Shown here: positions 1 to 8,492 of the stretch, piece after piece
Layout of the letters: every line of letters begins with the position of its first letter
Numbering within the stretch: the first letter of the stretch is position 1
From: Solirubrobacteraceae bacterium
GTDB taxonomy: Bacteria; Actinomycetota; Thermoleophilia; Solirubrobacterales; Solirubrobacteraceae
Direction of reading: 5' to 3'
Assembly (NCBI GenBank): GCA_031177685.1
Contig: JAPSGI010000003.1
Span: 62,001 to 126,000, forward strand
Length of the DNA: 64,000 nt
Program-made: the position numbers and the translations under genes
The notes under the pieces: model-generated
The model's input: the letters and a program-made list of their open reading frames with translations, nothing else
What the model was told of the DNA's origin: nothing
Databases searched by the model: none

Positions 1-3000
1 CCTCGGCGCGGCGGCGGCGGGCCTCGACGGCGGTCTCGTCGCGACGGCGGGGCGGCGGGGCGCTCTCGGTGGCGGCGCCGCCCCCCACTGCCGCCGCGAC
101 AGGCTCCCCGGACCTCACCTGCGCCGCGGCCAGCGCCTCCTCGAGCTCGGCGACGCGCCGGTCGGCTTCCGCGCGCGCCTCGGCGTGCGCGGCCAGGATC
201 GACTCCAGCTGCCCGCGCCCCTCGGCCTCCTCGGCGAGGCGGAGCTCCAGCCGCTCGCGCTCCTGGAGCACGGCCGCGAGACGCTCCTCGACGTCCTGGC
301 GCGCCCGCCCTTCCGCGTCCGAGCCGGACCGCGCGTCGACGAGCTGCGCTTCCAGCTCCGTCGCGCGAGCTCCGGTGGCGCGTACCGTGGTCTCGAGCTC
401 CGCCGCGCGGGCCTCGGTGGCGCGTAGGGCGGTCTCGAGCTGCGCCGCCCGCTCCCCCGCAGCACGCAGCTGCCGCTCGAGCTCGTCGGAGCTCCCATCC
501 GCACTTGCCCGAGCCGCCGCGAGCTCACCCCGCAGCTGCTCGACCTGCCGATCGGCGGACGCGCGGACCTGCGCGAGCTCCCCGGCGAGCCGCCGCTCCG
601 TGTCCGCCGCCCGGCCGGACATCTCCGTCGCGCGCGCTTCCGCGGCGCCGGCACGGCTCTCGAGTTCCCGCGCGCGGGCGTCGGCTTCTCGGGCGTGCAT
701 CTCGAATTCCGACGCGCGCGTCTCGGCTTCTTCCGCGCGCGCTTCCAGCTGCTGGGCGAGCGCCTCGGCTTCTGCGGCTCGCACTTCCAGCGGTCGGACT
801 CGCGTCTCGGCTTCTTCCGCCCGCGCCTCCAGCTGCTGTGCCCGCGCTTCGGCTTCTCCGGCCCGCGCTTCCAGCGGTTGGACTCGCGTCTCGGCTTCTT
901 CCGCGCGCGCTTCCAGCTGCTGCGCGTGCGCCTCGGCTTCTGCCGCGCGCGCTTCCAGTTCCTGCGCGCGCTTCTCGGCGTCTCCGGCGCGCGCCTGGAG
1001 TTGTTGCGCGCGCGCGTCGACCTCTCCCGCCCGCGTTTCGATTTCCAGCGCGCGCGTTTCCAGCTCGAGCGCGCGGGCCTCGACCTCGCCTGCACGGCTC
1101 TCGGCTTCCTGCGCGCGGCGCAGGGCCTTGGCCGTCTCGTGCTCGGCGACCTCGGCGCGGCGTCGCGTGTCTGCGAGTGCCGCGGCCGCCTCGACGCCGG
1201 CGGCCTCTACCTCGTCGCGCGCTCGCCTGGCCTCGGCTTCCGCATTTTGGATCCGCGCCGCCAGCTCCTCGGCTCGCGACGATGCCGTCTGCGCCTCCTC
1301 CTCGAGCGAGTGCGCCCGCTGGCGGGCGTCGTCGCGCTCGGCGCGCACGGCGTCCGCCTCGGCCTCAAGCAGCGCGGCGCGATCGCCGGCGTCGGCCGCG
1401 GCCGTCTCGGCCTGCGTGAGCCGCGCTTCCAGTCCCTGGGCGCGAGCGGTGGCATCGGCGGCGGCGGCCTCCGTTTGGGTGAGGCGCTCCTGCAGCGCAT
1501 CGGCCCGCGCGGCTGCCTCGGCGAGCTCGTCGCGCTCGCGCTGCACCCGCGCGAGCGCGATGTCGCGTTCCTCGCGCTCGGCGGCGGCGCGCTGCACCAA
1601 GGCCTCCAGCTCGACGGCGCGATCTGCGCCGGCCCGCGCCTCGTCGCGCTCGGCTTCGAGCCGGGCGACGATCTCGCCTCGCTCCTCCGCCTCGCGCGTC
1701 GCCCGCTCGAGCTGCGCGCCGAGATCGTCGAGCTGCGCCCGCGCCGCATCGCGCTCGTCGGCGAGCCGTGCGGCGGAGCCCGCCTGCTCCTCCAACGCCC
1801 GCGCCCGCTGCTCCTGCGCATCGGCTCGTCCGCGTGCCTCCTCCACAGACCGCAGGAGCTCTTCGCGCTGTGCCTGCGCCGCCCGCGCGGCTTCGCGAGC
1901 CTCTTCGAGGTCGCCCCTCAGCGAATCTTGCTCGGCCTGCGCGGCCGTCGCGGCTTGCTGGGCCGCTTCGAGACCGGCTTGGAGGGCGTCGCGCTCGGCC
2001 TGGGCCGCCGTCGCGGCTTGTTGTGCCTCTTCGAGGCCGGCTTGCAGGGCGTCGCGCTCGGCCTGGGCCGCCGTCGCGTTCTGCCGCGTCTCCTCGAGGT
2101 TGGCTTGTAGGGCGTCGCGCTCGGCCTGCGCGGCCGTCGCGGCTTGCTGGGCCTTTTCGAGATTGGCTTGCAGGGCGTCGCGCTCGGCCTGGGCCGCCGT
2201 CGCGTTCTGCCGCGTCTCCTCAAGGTTGGCTTGTAGGGCGTCGCGCTCGGCCTGCGCGGCCGTCGCGGCTTGCTGGGCCTTTTCGAGATTGGCTTGCAGG
2301 GCGTCGCGCTCGGCCTGGGCCGCCGTCGCGTTCCGCCGTGTCTCCTCGAGGCTGGCTTGCAGGGCGTCGCGCTCGGCGCTCGATGAGTCGAGCTGGGCGG
2401 CGAGGCCGGCCAGTTGCTCGTCGGCTTCCTTGGCCCGTTCGAGCGTCGCGTCGCGCGTCCGGACCGCCTCGTCGAGAGCTCTGCGAAGTGTCTGCACTTC
2501 TCCCGAAAGCTCCTGTGCGCGGGCCTGGAGCTCGGCGTTCGCCGCGGTGGCCTCCTCGGAACGCGCGGCGAGGTCGATCTCGAGGTCGTCGATGCGCGCC
2601 TGCGCCTCCGAAAGCGCCGACTGCCGGTCCGCGAGCCTGTCGGCAACGGCTTGCGCGTCCGTGAGAGCGGTGTCGCGCGCGGCCTCCGCCTGCTGCGCCC
2701 GCTGCAGGGCGTCCTCGACCGCCGATTGCGCGGCCGCGAGCTCCGCCTCGCGGGCGGTTTCCAACTCGCTCAATCGCGCCTGCGCCGCTTCGGCCTCGGC
2801 GCGGACGCCATCCAGGGCCTCGTTCGACGCGCCGGCAGCCGCTCGAGCCTCCTGGGCAGCGCGCTCGGCGGCCTCGGCCCGCGACTCGGCACGCTGCCGG
2901 GCCTCAACCGCGTCTGCGGCCCGCTGCTCGGCTTGACGTCGTCGCTGTGCCTCCTCCTCGCCCGCGCCGGCCGCTGCCCGCGCCTCCTCCAGCTCGGCGC

Positions 3001-5662
3001 GGGCGGCGGCAACCTCGAGCGCGGCCGACTCGCGCGCATCCTGCAGCTCGGCGGCATTGCGCTCCGCGGCCTCTCGCGCCTCGTTCAGCTGCACGGCGGC
3101 GCTCTCCGAGACGCGACGTAGCTCCGCCAGCTCCGCGGCGTGTCGCTCGCCCGTCGCTCGGGCCTCTTCCAGTTCGGCGGTGCGCTGCTGAGCTTCCGCG
3201 CGGGCCGCTTCCAGCTCCGCCGCGTGGCGTGCGGCGGCGGCGCGGGTCTCCTCGAGCTCGGCGATGCGCTGCTGGACTTCTGCGCGAGCGGCCTGGAGCT
3301 CGGCGGCGTGGCTCTCCCTGGCGGAGCGGGTCTCCTCGAGTTCTGCGGTGCGCTGTTGGGCCTCGGCGCGGGCAGCTTGGAGCTCGGCGGCGTGGCGTTC
3401 GCCGGCGGCCCGCGCGTCCTCCAGCTCGGCGGCGCGCTGTTGGGTTTCTGCGCGGGCGGCCTCCAACTCGGCGGCGTGGCGTTCGCCGGCGGCCCGCGCG
3501 TCCTCCAGCTCGGCGGTGCGCTGTTGGGCTTCTGTGCGGGCGGCCTCCAACTCGGCGGCGTGGAGCTCCCTGGCGGCGCGGGTCTCCTCCAGCTCGGCGG
3601 TTCGTTGCCGGACTTCGGCCAGCGCGGCCTGCAGTTGTGCTGCGTTTCCGTCCGCCGCGGCGCGCGCCCGTTCGAGCTCCGTCGCATTTCGCTGCGCTGC
3701 CGCGCGCGCCTCCTCGAGCTCGACCGTGCGCTGCTCGCCCTGCACGCGGGCCTCTTCGAGCTCGCCCGCGAGCCTTTCGGCGTCCGTGCGCGCGACCTGC
3801 AGCTCCTCGGCCTGGCGCTCGGCATCGCGCAGCCCGGCCTGGGCAAGTCCGAGCCGTTCACGCGCCTGTTCGCGCTCGGCCTCGAGCGTGGTGAGCGCTT
3901 TCTCCGCCCGTCGCCTCTCCTGCTCGAGCGCCTGCGCCGCGCGAGCGCGTTCGGCTTCGGCGGCTTCGCGGGCCTCGCGGAGCGCGTGCTCGGCTCGGTC
4001 GCGTTCGACCTCAGCCGCCTCCAGCGCCTGCGCCGCTCGCTCGCGCTCCGCCGTGAGGGCGGCCTGCGCCGCGCGCGCGGCTTGCTCTGCGCGCGCTGCC
4101 TCCGCCTGCGCCTGGCCACGCGCCTCTTCGATCGCTGCCTCCGCGCGGTCGCGCTCGGCCGCGACGGCGTCCGCAACCGCGGCATCGGTCGTTTCGCGCA
4201 CCTCGCGGACCGCCTCCTGCGCGCGTGATTGCTCGGCTTCGACCACCTCGCGGACCGCCTCCTGCGCGCGTGACCGCTCGGCTTCGACCGCCTCGCGGAT
4301 GGATCGCGCCACCTCGGCCTGCCGCGCCTCGAGTGCGACGACGCGGGCGCGCGCCTCCTCGGCCTCCCGTCGCGCCGCGTCCCGTTCGGATGCGGCGGCC
4401 GCTGCTGCATCGGCCTCGCGCGCGCGTTCCTCCTCGATCCGCCGTTCCAGCTCGGCGAATCGAGCCCGCTCCTCCTGAACACCCGCCTCGACGGAGTCGG
4501 CGGCGGCTCGCCGCGCTTCTTCGACCTGCGCTTGCAGGTTCGCGGCGGATTCGCGCTCGCGCTGGAGACGCGCCTCGAGGCCGGCCGTCGCCTGCCTGGC
4601 CGCCTCCTGCTCGCGCACGAGTCGAGCCTCGAGCTCGGCGGCGCGCTCGGCGGCGGCGTCGCGATCCTGAGAGAGCCGAGCCTCGAGCTCCGCGACGCGC
4701 CGGGCGGCGGCCTCGCGCTCCGTCTCGGCGCGGCTTTCGAGTTCGCCGGCGCGAGCGGCGGCCTCACGCTGCTCGGCGAGCTGGGCCTCCAGGCTCGCCC
4801 GCTCCTCCGCCAGCCGCGCCTCCAGGGCGGCCGTGATACGGGCGCGCTCCTGCGAGACACGCGCGTCCACGGTGGCGGTCGCCTCGTCGCGGGCCGCGGA
4901 GGCCTCGGCCACGCGCGCCCGCTCGGCCGCCAGGCGTGCCTCCAGCTCCGCCGTCGCCTCCGCCAGCCGCGACTGGGCGGACTCGGCCGCGCGGTCGGCC
5001 TCGGCGCGCGCGGACTCCAACTCGGACACCCGCTGCTCGAGCTCGGCAGAGCGGCGACCGTCCGCCGAAGCCGACCGTTCGGCGTCGGCCCGCGCGGCGG
5101 CCTCGGCCTGAGCCCGGCGCTCGGCCGCCGCGCGGGCCGCGGTCTCGGCCTCCAGCCGGGCCTCCAGCTCGCGCATCGCCTGTCGCCGGGACTCCGCCGC
5201 GCGCTCGGCGTCCGCGCGCAGCCGGCGCTCCTCGCGCAGCGCGCGCTCGGAGCGGCGCTCGGACCCTGGCGGTGGACCGGCGGCGAGGGGAGAGGGGACG
5301 CCGCGTCCGCGCCGTCCGTCCCGATTGCCTCGCGGCGCGGGCGGAGCCGGTCGGGGGAGATCCACCACGGCTTCGCCGGCGTCCAGCGCGAACGCCGCGC
5401 GCCGCGCCTCCATGAGGCCCGCCGGCGCCGAGAACGCCCCGCGCCACTCGCGGCCTTCGGGCGCGGCCGCCGGAAGCTGCGCGTCCGGCGAGGGAAGTGG
5501 GGAGAGCCGGTGCGAGCTGCGCCCGTCGTCGACGATCAGGGTCGGCGGGCCCAGCGACCGCGCGTCCTCGGACACCCAGCGACCCACGACTCGCAGCAGG
5601 GCGGTCCCCTCGCCCGCCGGCACGTGCTCGAAGGTCTCCAGTTCGAAGGCGACCGGGCTCAC
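1..5662 (-). CDS. Giant coiled-coil protein, C-terminus beyond window edge
   Basis: The minus-strand frame is open from a GTG at 5662 to the left edge, at least 1887 codons. GGAG lies 6 bp before this GTG. Residues 1 to about 110 look like a small folded domain (starts MSPVAFELETFEHVPAGEGT), followed by a proline-rich linker. From about residue 135 it is an almost unbroken heptad coiled coil rich in Ala, Glu, Arg and Gln, with three internal repeat families (21-, 28- and 14-residue units) and no catalytic motif. Near the edge it turns Pro/Ala-rich. No signal peptide or membrane segment is seen, so a cytoplasmic scaffold or cytoskeleton-like role is possible but unproven. Long stop-free frames on the plus strand here are shadows. 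The family is not recognised. Confidence 0.85.
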   Translation of the reverse strand, partial: MSPVAFELETFEHVPAGEGTALLRVVGRWVSEDARSLGPPTLIVDDGRSSHRLSPLPSPDAQLPAAAPEGREWRGAFSAPAGLMEARRAAFALDAGEAVVDLPRPAPPAPRGNRDGRRGRGVPSPLAAGPPPGSERRSERALREERRLRADAERAAESRRQAMRELEARLEAETAARAAAERRAQAEAAARADAERSASADGRRSAELEQRVSELESARAEADRAAESAQSRLAEATAELEARLAAERARVAEASAARDEATATVDARVSQERARITAALEARLAEERASLEAQLAEQREAAARAGELESRAETEREAAARRVAELEARLSQDRDAAAERAAELEARLVREQEAARQATAGLEARLQRERESAANLQAQVEEARRAAADSVEAGVQEERARFAELERRIEEERAREADAAAAAASERDAARREAEEARARVVALEARQAEVARSIREAVEAERSRAQEAVREVVEAEQSRAQEAVREVRETTDAAVADAVAAERDRAEAAIEEARGQAQAEAARAEQAARAAQAALTAERERAAQALEAAEVERDRAEHALREAREAAEAERARAAQALEQERRRAEKALTTLEAEREQARERLGLAQAGLRDAERQAEELQVARTDAERLAGELEEARVQGEQRTVELEEARAAAQRNATELERARAAADGNAAQLQAALAEVRQRTAELEETRAARELHAAELEAARTEAQQRTAELEDARAAGERHAAELEAARAETQQRAAELEDARAAGERHAAELQAARAEAQQRTAELEETRSARESHAAELQAARAEVQQRIAELEETRAAAARHAAELEAARAEAQQRTAELEEARATGERHAAELAELRRVSESAAVQLNEAREAAERNAAELQDARESAALEVAAARAELEEARAAAGAGEEEAQRRRQAEQRAADAVEARQRAESRAEAAERAAQEARAAAGASNEALDGVRAEAEAAQARLSELETAREAELAAAQSAVEDALQRAQQAEAARDTALTDAQAVADRLADRQSALSEAQARIDDLEIDLAARSEEATAANAELQARAQELSGEVQTLRRALDEAVRTRDATLERAKEADEQLAGLAAQLDSSSAERDALQASLEETRRNATAAQAERDALQANLEKAQQAATAAQAERDALQANLEETRQNATAAQAERDALQANLEKAQQAATAAQAERDALQANLEETRQNATAAQAERDALQAGLEEAQQAATAAQAERDALQAGLEAAQQAATAAQAEQDSLRGDLEEAREAARAAQAQREELLRSVEEARGRADAQEQRARALEEQAGSAARLADERDAARAQLDDLGAQLERATREAEERGEIVARLEAERDEARAGADRAVELEALVQRAAAEREERDIALARVQRERDELAEAAARADALQERLTQTEAAAADATARAQGLEARLTQAETAAADAGDRAALLEAEADAVRAERDDARQRAHSLEEEAQTASSRAEELAARIQNAEAEARRARDEVEAAGVEAAAALADTRRRAEVAEHETAKALRRAQEAESRAGEVEARALELETRALEIETRAGEVDARAQQLQARAGDAEKRAQELEARAAEAEAHAQQLEARAEEAETRVQPLEARAGEAEARAQQLEARAEEAETRVRPLEVRAAEAEALAQQLEARAEEAETRASEFEMHAREADARARELESRAGAAEARATEMSGRAADTERRLAGELAQVRASADRQVEQLRGELAAARASADGSSDELERQLRAAGERAAQLETALRATEARAAELETTVRATGARATELEAQLVDARSGSDAEGRARQDVEERLAAVLQERERLELRLAEEAEGRGQLESILAAHAEARAEADRRVAELEEALAAAQVRSGEPVAAAVGGGAATESAPPPRRRDETAVEARRRRAE
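740..1080 (-). repeat. 14-residue (42-bp) coiled-coil repeats
   Basis: Within the giant coiled-coil gene, 42-bp units encode variants of RAEEAETRVQPLEA and RAGEAEARAQQLEA, often pairing as 84-bp blocks. Copies are divergent but clearly periodic. Confidence 0.7.
1930..2382 (-). repeat. 63-bp tandem repeats (21-residue, three heptads)
   Basis: About seven tandem 63-bp units encode AQAERDALQANLEKAQQAAT or AQAERDALQANLEETRQNAT. The two variants alternate through most of the block, giving a 126-bp higher-order repeat. Some neighbouring copies are almost identical in DNA, which suggests recent expansion or conversion. Confidence 0.8.
3170..3630 (-). repeat. 84-bp tandem repeats (28-residue, four heptads)
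   Basis: About five to six 84-bp units encode AAELEDARAAGERH joined to AAELEAARAEAQQR-type halves. They are a second, independent repeat family in the same coiled-coil gene. Confidence 0.75.
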
Positions 5663-5795
5663 GGGCGGCTCCGGGCGCACGCGCACGGCGCCGCGCGCAA
5701 CCGGGCGGCCTTCCCCCGGCTCGGAACTGGCGGCATCCCCACTTCGACGGCTGCGTTCGGCGGTGACAGCGCGCCGATTCTAGGCCGCCGCCCGC

Positions 5796-5839
5796 GACTG
5801 AAGCGTTTTGGGGGCTATAGCCGGGAAAACGCTTCAGTC
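5796..5839 (-). terminator. Nested hairpin after tmk
   Basis: GACTGAAGCGTTTT and AAAACGCTTCAGTC form a perfect 14-bp stem beginning one base after the tmk stop codon. The 16-nt loop holds a second palindrome, GGCTATAGCC. There is no T tract. It separates tmk from the coiled-coil gene downstream, so a terminator is the likeliest role; a processing site is possible. Confidence 0.75.
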
Positions 5840-5840
5840 G

Positions 5841-6464
5841 TCAGGGGACGAGGTCCTCCACCGCGGCGATCACGCCGGCCAGGACCTCGGCCGGCGGGCG
5901 GTCCGCGTCGACCACGCGGACCCGCTCGGGCTGGGCGGCGGCGATGGCGTCGTAGGCGCGCTCGATCGCGCCGAAGAACGCCTCGTCCTCGCGCTCCAGG
6001 CGATCGGGAACCTCGCCCCGGCCGGCCTGCCGCACGCGACCCGTGGCGGGACCCACCCGCAGCAGCACGGTGCGATCCGGCGCCAAACCGCCCGTCGCGA
6101 ACTCATTGACGGCGCGCACCGCCTCCACGCCCAGCCCCCGGCCGCCGCCCTGGTAGGCGAGCGACGAGTCGACGAACCGGTCGAGCACGACCCAGGTCCC
6201 GCCGGACAGCAGGGGCAGAACCTCCTCCTCGACCAGCTGCGCGCGCGCCGCCGCATACAGGAGCGCCTCGGCGCGCGGCGCCACCGACAGGGCCGGATCC
6301 ACGACCAGCGACCGAATTCGCTCGGAGACCTCGACGCCCCCGGGCTCGCGCAGGAGCCGAACGGCCACCCCGCGTGACTCCAGCTCACGGACCAGTCCCG
6401 CCGCCTGCGTGGTCTTGCCCGCGCCGTCGAGGCCTTCGATCGTGATCAGGCGGCCGCGCGGCAT
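5841..6464 (-). CDS. tmk: Thymidylate kinase (dTMP kinase)
   Basis: Phosphorylates dTMP to dTDP for DNA synthesis. The 207-residue protein has the P-loop GLDGAGKTT at residues 11-19, the DRF substrate motif in VLDRFVDSSLAYQGGG, and normal family length. The start MPRGRLITIEG matches the family pattern with the P-loop about ten residues in. A longer reading from 6503 would overlap the holB start and is less likely. A TATCGT box ends exactly 7 bp before this ATG, so the transcript is probably leaderless. It is divergent from holB, whereas tmk and holB are often codirectional in bacteria. Confidence 0.93.
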   Translation of the reverse strand: MPRGRLITIEGLDGAGKTTQAAGLVRELESRGVAVRLLREPGGVEVSERIRSLVVDPALSVAPRAEALLYAAARAQLVEEEVLPLLSGGTWVVLDRFVDSSLAYQGGGRGLGVEAVRAVNEFATGGLAPDRTVLLRVGPATGRVRQAGRGEVPDRLEREDEAFFGAIERAYDAIAAAQPERVRVVDADRPPAEVLAGVIAAVEDLVP

Positions 6465-6492
6465 CGCCGCGACGATATCTACGATCACCGTC
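6465..6492. promoter_or_regulatory. Interleaved divergent leaderless promoters tmk/holB
   Basis: Only 28 bp separate the two start codons. On the plus strand TACGAT (6480-6485) ends 7 bp before the holB ATG. On the minus strand TATCGT (6477-6472) ends 7 bp before the tmk ATG. Both fit the TANNNT -10 box of leaderless genes. The -35 region of each promoter must lie inside the opposite gene. Confidence 0.65.
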
Positions 6493-7587
6493 ATGCCGCC
6501 CACGCTGCTCGGGACCGAGCATCATCCGCATGCCCGCGCCGTCCTCGGCGCCGCGCTGGAAGGGCAGCCCTCGCACGCCTACCTGTTCCACGGGCCCTCG
6601 GGCACCGGAAAGCGCGCGGTGGCCGAGGCCTTCGCGACCGCGCTGCTGGAGACCGACGCCGTCCGCGTCGAGCACCGCGCCCACCCCGACCTGATGTGGG
6701 TCGCCCCCAGCGGGGCGCACGAGCTGCTGGTGGACGACGTCAAGCCGGTCGTGTCCGCCGCGGCCCGCACGCCCTTCGAGTCCCAGCGCCGCGTCTTCGT
6801 GCTCGAGCGCGCCGACACCATGAACGACGAGGCGGCCAACCGGATGCTCAAGACGCTGGAGGAGCCGCCCACCTTCGTCCACCTCGTCCTGCTCACCGAC
6901 CGCCCGAGCGATGTCCTGGAGACGATCGCCTCGCGCTGCCAGGCCGTGCGCTTCGACCCGCTGCCGGACGACGAAGTGGCCGCGCGCCTGGAACGTGAGC
7001 ACGGCGTCGACGCGCGGACCGCCACCGCCTGCGCCCGCCTCGCCATGGGCGACGCCGCCCGCGCGGCTGCGCTCGCCACCGGAGAAGGACCCCGGCTGCG
7101 CGAGGCGGCCGAGCGGCTGGCCCGCGCCGCGCCCGCAGGCCAGATGGCGTCCAAGCCGTGGCGCGACGTCCTGAGCATGGCGAGTCAGCGCGGGGAGGGG
7201 GCGGTCGCGGCGCTGGAGGAGGCGCACGCGCGCGACCGCGAGCTCGTCGCCAAGCGCGACCGCCGCCGCTCCGAGACCGAGCACGCCGAGCGCGCCCGCC
7301 GCGCCCAGCGCCGCGCCTACACAGAGACCCTGGACCTCGCGCTGGGGCTGGCCGGCCTGTGGTACCGCGACGTGGCGGCGACGGCGTGGGGGGCGCCCGA
7401 GCTGGCCTGCCACGCGGACCGTCCCGGCGAGCTCGCCGCCGACGCCGGCACCGCCGATCCCCAGCGCTACCGCCAGGCCGTCGAGCTGGTGGAGGACACG
7501 CGCCAGCGCCTGGCGCTCAACGTCAACGAGGAGCTGGCCTGCGAGGCGCTCGGATACCGGCTGGAGCGCCTGCTGGCCGCCTCCTAG
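6493..7587 (+). CDS. holB: DNA polymerase III delta-prime subunit
   Basis: Clamp-loader subunit of the replicative polymerase. The 364-residue protein has Walker A-like GPSGTGKR at residues 34-41, a Walker B/sensor stretch (VFVLERADTMNDEAANRMLK), the LEEPP loop, and SRC at about residue 125, typical of delta-prime. The four-cysteine zinc module found after Walker A in many homologues is absent. The ATG at 6493 is chosen because the protein begins there like its family and a TANNNT box lies 7 bp upstream; an in-frame start at 6409 would run antisense into tmk. The stop shares CTAG with the convergent PHP gene. Confidence 0.92.
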   Translation: MPPTLLGTEHHPHARAVLGAALEGQPSHAYLFHGPSGTGKRAVAEAFATALLETDAVRVEHRAHPDLMWVAPSGAHELLVDDVKPVVSAAARTPFESQRRVFVLERADTMNDEAANRMLKTLEEPPTFVHLVLLTDRPSDVLETIASRCQAVRFDPLPDDEVAARLEREHGVDARTATACARLAMGDAARAAALATGEGPRLREAAERLARAAPAGQMASKPWRDVLSMASQRGEGAVAALEEAHARDRELVAKRDRRRSETEHAERARRAQRRAYTETLDLALGLAGLWYRDVAATAWGAPELACHADRPGELAADAGTADPQRYRQAVELVEDTRQRLALNVNEELACEALGYRLERLLAAS

Positions 7588-8456
7588 CCGCGCCCGATGG
7601 GGCCGAGCTCCGGCTCGCGCCCGAACAGCTCGAAGGCGCGGAAACGCGCGTAGCGGGGATGGGCGGGGCCGTGGAAGTCGGCGGACCCGGTGCGCAGGAG
7701 GCCAGCGGCCTCGCAGTGGTCGCACAGCGCCTCGGTCTGCTCGCGCGTGTGCTCGACGTAGAAGCACTCGACGCCGTCCAGGCCGGCCGCGCGGAAGCGC
7801 TCGATCTCGGCGGTCACCTCGTCGGCCGCCGTCACGTCATGCCACGGGTGCGCCCACACCGCGACGCCGCCCGCCGCGTGGATCGCCGCGATCGCGTCGG
7901 CCACCGTGGGCTGGGTGCGCGGCACCCACGCCCGGGCTCCCTCCACCAGGTACTCGGCGAACAGCCCGTCGGGCGTGTCCGCCCCCTCGGCGCGCAGGCG
8001 CTCGCGGTTGCGCGGCGCCGCCAGGACCGCCGCGGCGAGGTGCGGCCGGCCCACCGGCTTGCCGGCGGCCCGGCGCCCCGCCAGCTCCGTGCGGTCGAAC
8101 TCGAGCCCCAGCTCCGCCATCCGGTCCGCCATCCGCTCCATGCGCAGCTCGCGGTCGGCGCGCGCCGCTCCCAGGAACTCCGCCAGCGCCGCGTCGTGGT
8201 GGTCGAGCTCGTAGCCGAGGACGTGGACGTCCTCGTCGGCGCCGCGCACGGCGGTCAGCTCGACGCCCCGAACCACCCGGATGCCAATGGACCGCGCGGC
8301 CGCGAGCGCCTCGTCCACGCCGTCCACCGTGTCGTGGTCGGTGAGCGCCAGCAGGCGCACGCCGGCCCCCGCGGCGCGCGCCACCACCTTGGCGGCGGGC
8401 AGGCTCCCGTCCGAGTGGACGGAGTGCGCCTGCAGGTCGAAGACGGGACGGGCCAC
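7584..8456 (-). CDS. PHP-domain phosphoesterase (TrpH/YciV-like)
   Basis: A metal-dependent PHP hydrolase of 290 residues. Metal-binding motifs in order: HSVHSDGS (residues 11-18), TDHDTVDG (about 39-46), GVELTA, AHPWHD (about 195) and SADFHG (about 260). This layout matches TrpH-type nucleotide phosphatases or 5'-3' exoribonucleases acting on short RNA or 3',5'-bisphosphates; the exact substrate cannot be told. The GTG start is supported by a TACCGT box 6 bp upstream. The last 4 bp overlap holB tail to tail. Confidence 0.85.
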   Translation of the reverse strand: MARPVFDLQAHSVHSDGSLPAAKVVARAAGAGVRLLALTDHDTVDGVDEALAAARSIGIRVVRGVELTAVRGADEDVHVLGYELDHHDAALAEFLGAARADRELRMERMADRMAELGLEFDRTELAGRRAAGKPVGRPHLAAAVLAAPRNRERLRAEGADTPDGLFAEYLVEGARAWVPRTQPTVADAIAAIHAAGGVAVWAHPWHDVTAADEVTAEIERFRAAGLDGVECFYVEHTREQTEALCDHCEAAGLLRTGSADFHGPAHPRYARFRAFELFGREPELGPIGRG

Positions 8457-8462
8457 GCGGGC

Positions 8463-8468
8463 ACGGTA
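8463..8468 (-). promoter_or_regulatory. Leaderless -10 box of PHP gene
   Basis: TACCGT on the minus strand ends 6 bp before the GTG start at 8456, matching the TANNNT pattern seen at other starts here. Confidence 0.5.
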
Positions 8469-8492
8469 GCCCGCGCGCCCGTCCCCGGGTCC

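Noticed and set aside
1930-2382. CRISPR array
   Set aside because: The periodic units are contiguous, coding and lack unique spacers; they encode coiled-coil heptads. No cas genes are present.
69-2936. 955-codon open frame on the plus strand, plus similar long plus-strand frames up to 5447
   Set aside because: These mirror the minus-strand coiled-coil gene. Their Ser/Ala/Arg-rich translations have no domain logic, while the minus frame gives regular heptads. High GC at third positions keeps opposite frames open.
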